Below, in pieces: positions 61,265 to 64,000 of a DNA stretch of 64,000 nt. Under the pieces are notes generated by a model. That model was not told where the DNA came from. It did not search any database and saw only the letters and a program-made list of their open reading frames with translations. Made by a program: the position numbers and the translations under genes. The number at the start of each line of letters is the position of its first letter. Position 1 is the stretch's first letter. The stretch covers positions 134,838 to 198,837 of the forward strand of contig JAGVNI010000007.1 in NCBI GenBank assembly GCA_020053355.1, read 5' to 3'. Source of the DNA: an archaeon (lineage in GTDB: Archaea > Micrarchaeota > Micrarchaeia > Anstonellales > Bilamarchaeaceae).

Positions 61265-61741
61265 AAGCCAGCCCTCTATTCTTTTTTTCATCCCAGGGTT
61301 AGGCCGGACCACGACGAAACCCTCGTTAGGCTGGCCATAGATTATAATGTCCCCCTTCCCTGCGCTTCTGATGAACGCAAGCGCGGTCAAATCCTCTTCC
61401 CCGTCAATCAGCACCGCCCCCCCTTTGGAAATGAGCATGCCCGCGTCGGCGATTATATCGTCAGAAAGGGTTCCTGGAGGGTTTTTGTAACGGACCGGGT
61501 CCTTGAAGTTCCGGGCCAAATCATCCATCATCCCCCGGTCTATGTCATGCCTCATGAAAAGATGGTCGAATACCGCCAGGTGCGGCTTGATTCCGGCGTG
61601 GATGAGGCCTAGAGTGCACACGTCCCCGACGGCAATGATCCGATGCGACTTGCTGATGGTTTTAAGCCCGCCATAATCGGTCTGGAGCCGGCCAAGAGGC
61701 TCTTTCAGTTGAGCCCGGATTTCCGGCGGTATCGCTACCAT
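61217..61741 (-). CDS. GTP-dependent dephospho-CoA kinase
   Basis: Last step of archaeal coenzyme A synthesis, using GTP where bacteria use ATP. The 174-aa protein matches the DUF359/DPCK family: AVGDVCTLGLIHAGIKPHLAVFDH, NPPGTLSDD, IDGEEDLTALAF and IIIYGQPNEGFVVVRP. These include the residues proposed for GTP and metal binding. ATG 61741 has a TATA box 26 bp upstream, so it is probably leaderless. Confidence 0.95.
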   Translation of the reverse strand: MVAIPPEIRAQLKEPLGRLQTDYGGLKTISKSHRIIAVGDVCTLGLIHAGIKPHLAVFDHLFMRHDIDRGMMDDLARNFKDPVRYKNPPGTLSDDIIADAGMLISKGGAVLIDGEEDLTALAFIRSAGKGDIIIYGQPNEGFVVVRPNPGMKKRIEGWLSAAALGHEVERDVRK

Positions 61742-61762
61742 GGCTACCTACCCCCCGCTGAG

Positions 61763-61771
61763 GTTTAAAAC
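61763..61771 (-). promoter_or_regulatory. TATA box for dephospho-CoA kinase
   Basis: The minus-strand sequence gttttaaac is centred about 26 bp before the ATG at 61741. Confidence 0.6.
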
Positions 61772-61816
61772 GCCTCCGGCTGGAGGATGGTAAAAAAAAG
61801 AAATGGGCCCCTATGC

Positions 61817-63448
61817 TTAGAGGCACTCGGTGACGTGTATGTTTGCGTGCACCACGGTTATATTAGCCGAAATCGGTACGACGCTGATTCTCTTGTTGTC
61901 CACATCCACTGTTACGACTGTATCAAGGCCCATCGGGCATACAAGGGGATCCTCGATGATTGCGCCGCCCGATGTTATCCTGAAAAGGGCGTCGGTTCCG
62001 CTCTTCCCCAAATACTCGAATTGGTAGCTGTTGACAGCCTGGGGGCATTCTGCGACGATATACCCCTCGAAATTATCAGTCGTGGCCTCAATGCACACGG
62101 GCTCGGTTCCGCCGTCCGCTTCCGTGCCCCCGTCGGTCACTCCGCCGTCGGTTTCGGTGCCGGCGTCAGCTTCGGCCCCTCCGTCCGTCACGGTGCCTCC
62201 GTCAGCTTCCGTCCCGCCGTCGGTGACGCCGCCGTCCATCTCACCGCCGAGGCATCTCATCGCGGCGGTAATCCTGGCCGTCTGGGACCCGATAAGGATA
62301 TCCTCTGCCGTTACATCCACCTCGATTGAGCCTGGAACGGCTTGCAATGTGATTGTCCCGTTCTCCTGGATTTCCTGGTCTATCAACTCTGGCACATCGC
62401 ACATGTTATCCAAGCCGACCAGTGCCCACTGGTCGCCGATGGCTTCATATGTGAATGCCAGCGCAACCCTGAAATCTCCGACCGGGAGGGTGGCCCCGCC
62501 TGCATGAAGCACCGCAGAAACCGTCTGAGGGCTGCATACTGGCGGCAGGGGCACGCATGCGCCCCCATCGGTATCGGTACCGCCATCCGTTTCTGTGCCT
62601 CCGTCATGGTCGGTATCCGCATCCATATCGACATCGGCATCCGCTCCGCCATCCAAATCAGTGTCGGCATCGACGTCGCTTCCGCCGTCGAGGTCGACAT
62701 CGGCATCCGTGTCAGCATCCATGCCCGTGTCTGCGTCCGTATCCGTGTCGGCGTCCATATCCGAATCCGCGTCCACGTCGCTTCCGGCGTCCGTGACGCC
62801 GCCGTCGGTCGTTTCAGCGCATTCCATGATTCCCATGAGGCGCGCCCTGTGCGGGGCAATCGTGACCTGCGAAGCGAATAGCCGGATTGTTATCGGGGTT
62901 GTCAGCACCGCGTAAGACTGCGACGTATCCTCGTTTATCGCCTGGTTATCAGCAATCGGCAAGTCGCAGGAATCCCGTATGTCGACAATCGCCCTCTGCT
63001 CGCCAGCCGATTCGTCGGTGTTCTCGAGCACGAGGTTGTAGTCTCCGAGCGCAATCCGTTCGCCAGGCGTAAGAAGCCCTTCTACTGTCTGGGGCGTGCA
63101 GACCGGTGTGACCGGCACGCAATCCCCCGCATCCGCCCCGCCGTCGCTTCCGCCGTCAGGAATCCCGCTATCAGCGTCAGGCCCGGCATCCATGCCTCCG
63201 TCGCCGCCGTCAGTATCGTGGCCGCTGTCCGTGTCGTGGCCGCCATCGGCTTGAGTCCCATGCGGCGGGACCGGGATTGGTATATCGACATTCACATCGT
63301 TGCCGCATCCATGCGCTGCTAATGCAATCGCCGCGGCGAATCCTGGCGCAAGCAGCCACTTTGAAAAAGCATTCCTTTTCCTCTCATCCTCCCTTCCCCT
63401 TGCCCCCTCAGTCGTTTCAGAATCCGTCCTGTCGTATAGCTTAACCAT
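61817..63448 (-). CDS. Surface protein of three beta domains with Asp/Gly/Thr linkers
   Basis: A 543-aa exported protein. A basic N-terminus and hydrophobic helix (WLLAPGFAAAIALAAHGCG) suggest a signal anchor, possibly lipidated at the Cys. Three related ~95-residue domains follow, each starting CxPQTV or CIEATT and containing GDYNLVLENTDES, GDFRVALAFTYEA or YQFEYLGKSGTDA, with a cysteine near each end. Linkers are DTD/DGG repeats of up to ~70 residues (DADTDTDADTGMDADTD), acidic and Ca2+-binding in character, like those in myxobacterial surface proteins. ATG 63448 has ggtggga upstream and a TATA-like box 26 bp away; the 63457 reading begins at a GTG. Function unknown; probably cell-surface structure. 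Confidence 0.85.
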   Translation of the reverse strand: MVKLYDRTDSETTEGARGREDERKRNAFSKWLLAPGFAAAIALAAHGCGNDVNVDIPIPVPPHGTQADGGHDTDSGHDTDGGDGGMDAGPDADSGIPDGGSDGGADAGDCVPVTPVCTPQTVEGLLTPGERIALGDYNLVLENTDESAGEQRAIVDIRDSCDLPIADNQAINEDTSQSYAVLTTPITIRLFASQVTIAPHRARLMGIMECAETTDGGVTDAGSDVDADSDMDADTDTDADTGMDADTDADVDLDGGSDVDADTDLDGGADADVDMDADTDHDGGTETDGGTDTDGGACVPLPPVCSPQTVSAVLHAGGATLPVGDFRVALAFTYEAIGDQWALVGLDNMCDVPELIDQEIQENGTITLQAVPGSIEVDVTAEDILIGSQTARITAAMRCLGGEMDGGVTDGGTEADGGTVTDGGAEADAGTETDGGVTDGGTEADGGTEPVCIEATTDNFEGYIVAECPQAVNSYQFEYLGKSGTDALFRITSGGAIIEDPLVCPMGLDTVVTVDVDNKRISVVPISANITVVHANIHVTECL

Positions 63449-63467
63449 ATCTCCCACCCTTCCTTGT

Positions 63468-63478
63468 TAAAATTATTG
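63468..63478 (-). promoter_or_regulatory. Putative TATA box for the gene at 63448
   Basis: The minus-strand sequence aataattttaa lies about 25 bp before the ATG. The AT-rich stretch 63480-63520 further upstream offers alternatives. Confidence 0.45.
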
Positions 63479-63587
63479 TCTATTTGTGATTTAAATATAA
63501 TATTTTATAAATATTACCCCGAGTTTCTGCCATCCTCGGGGCCGTAAAAGAAACCAGAAAAGAAAAAAAGAAATTCTGCCTCTGCGC

Positions 63588-64000
63588 TCAGAGGGTTTCT
63601 GCGACGTGGATGGTCGCATGCGAAACGGTATCGTTTGCCGAAATCGGCGTCAGGGTGATTGTCTTGTGGTCCGAATCAACAACCCGAACCGTGTCCAAGC
63701 CAATCGGGCACGAGAGCGTTTCCTCTACGACCGAGCCGCCGCATGTAATGTGGAATAGGGCGTCGCTTCCGCTCTTTCCCAGGTATGAGACGACATAGCC
63801 TCCGACCGTCGTAGTTTCGCCTGCGACCATATACCCGTCGAAATCTCCGGTCACAGCTTCCACGCATGCAGGAACGGTTCCGCTATCGGTATCCACGCCC
63901 CCGTCTGTCACTCCGCCATCGGTCCCGCTGTCAGTATCAGCATCGACATCAGCGTCAACATCCGCATCGACGTCAACATCAGCATCCACGTCTGCGTCCA
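63588..64000 (-). CDS. Second Asp/Gly/Thr-linker surface protein, truncated by the window
   Basis: The reading frame is open to the right edge, so only the C-terminal ~137 residues are seen. They comprise the end of a DVDAD-type linker and one complete domain (CVEAVTGDFDGYMVAGE, SYLGKSGSDALFHI, CPIGLDTVRVVD, ISANDTVSHATIHVAETL) that matches the last domain of the neighbouring gene along its whole length. An internal ATG at 63989 is not the true start. The two genes are a tandem duplication. Confidence 0.85.
   Translation of the reverse strand, partial: DADVDADVDVDADVDADVDADTDSGTDGGVTDGGVDTDSGTVPACVEAVTGDFDGYMVAGETTTVGGYVVSYLGKSGSDALFHITCGGSVVEETLSCPIGLDTVRVVDSDHKTITLTPISANDTVSHATIHVAETL

Noticed and set aside
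62560-62790. Short-period repeats as a possible satellite or CRISPR
   Set aside because: They are in-frame Asp/Thr/Gly codons of the surface protein linker, not spaced direct repeats.

Overview
The window is archaeal chromosome. It carries a thermosome subunit, archaeal RNA polymerase Rpo7 with Spt4, an archaeal ATP-dependent DNA ligase, EndoQ, GTP-dependent dephospho-CoA kinase, a separate GMP synthase PP-loop subunit, SecD/SecF without bacterial partners, and class III (archaeal) pilin-like signal sequences. Promoters agree: about twenty genes have a TATA-like box centred close to 26 bp before a start codon, so most transcripts look leaderless. Genes inside operons instead use GGTG/GGAGG ribosome sites. 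The lineage cannot be fixed from this sequence. The small envelope proteins and Cys-rich beta-helix surface proteins suggest a DPANN-type or related archaeon (inference). I saw no tRNA, rRNA, CRISPR array or insertion sequence.

Layout. 1-5.8 kb holds housekeeping genes (thermosome, acylphosphatase, M17 aminopeptidase, DNA ligase). 5.9-13.9 kb holds two giant membrane-anchored beta-helix surface proteins. 13.9-16 kb holds inositol-phosphate synthase and the rpo7-spt4 operon with a structured leader. 16.2-17.9 kb is a four-gene pilin-like cluster, followed by an aminotransferase and a type II/IV secretion ATPase. 21.7-25 kb is a two-gene operon of transmembrane Ser/Thr kinases with PEGA-type outer domains, next to secF-secD. 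28-36.4 kb holds two PP2C-type phosphatases (613 and 1745 aa) separated by a hairpin array and a VIT1-family transporter. 36.5-45.5 kb is a seven-gene operon of coiled-coil, Pro/Ala-rich and Cys-rich membrane proteins. 45.6-51.1 kb has a HAD phosphatase, a Cys-repeat lipoprotein, a third transmembrane kinase and a secreted protein with a beta-barrel-like C-terminus. 51.2-61.7 kb returns to mostly housekeeping and small membrane genes. 61.8-64 kb has two tandem Asp/Gly/Thr-rich surface proteins, the last cut by the window edge.

The notable content is a kinase, phosphatase and envelope system of a style usually seen in Myxococcota-like bacteria: PEGA kinases, an HRDLSP catalytic loop, CGNGRIDPGE Cys repeats and DTD/DGG linkers. 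Here it sits under archaeal promoters, which argues against a bacterial contaminant. I infer that the three kinases and two phosphatases control assembly or activity of a surface apparatus encoded mainly by the 36.5-45.5 kb operon. No reaction or partner has been shown; only domain content and proximity support this.
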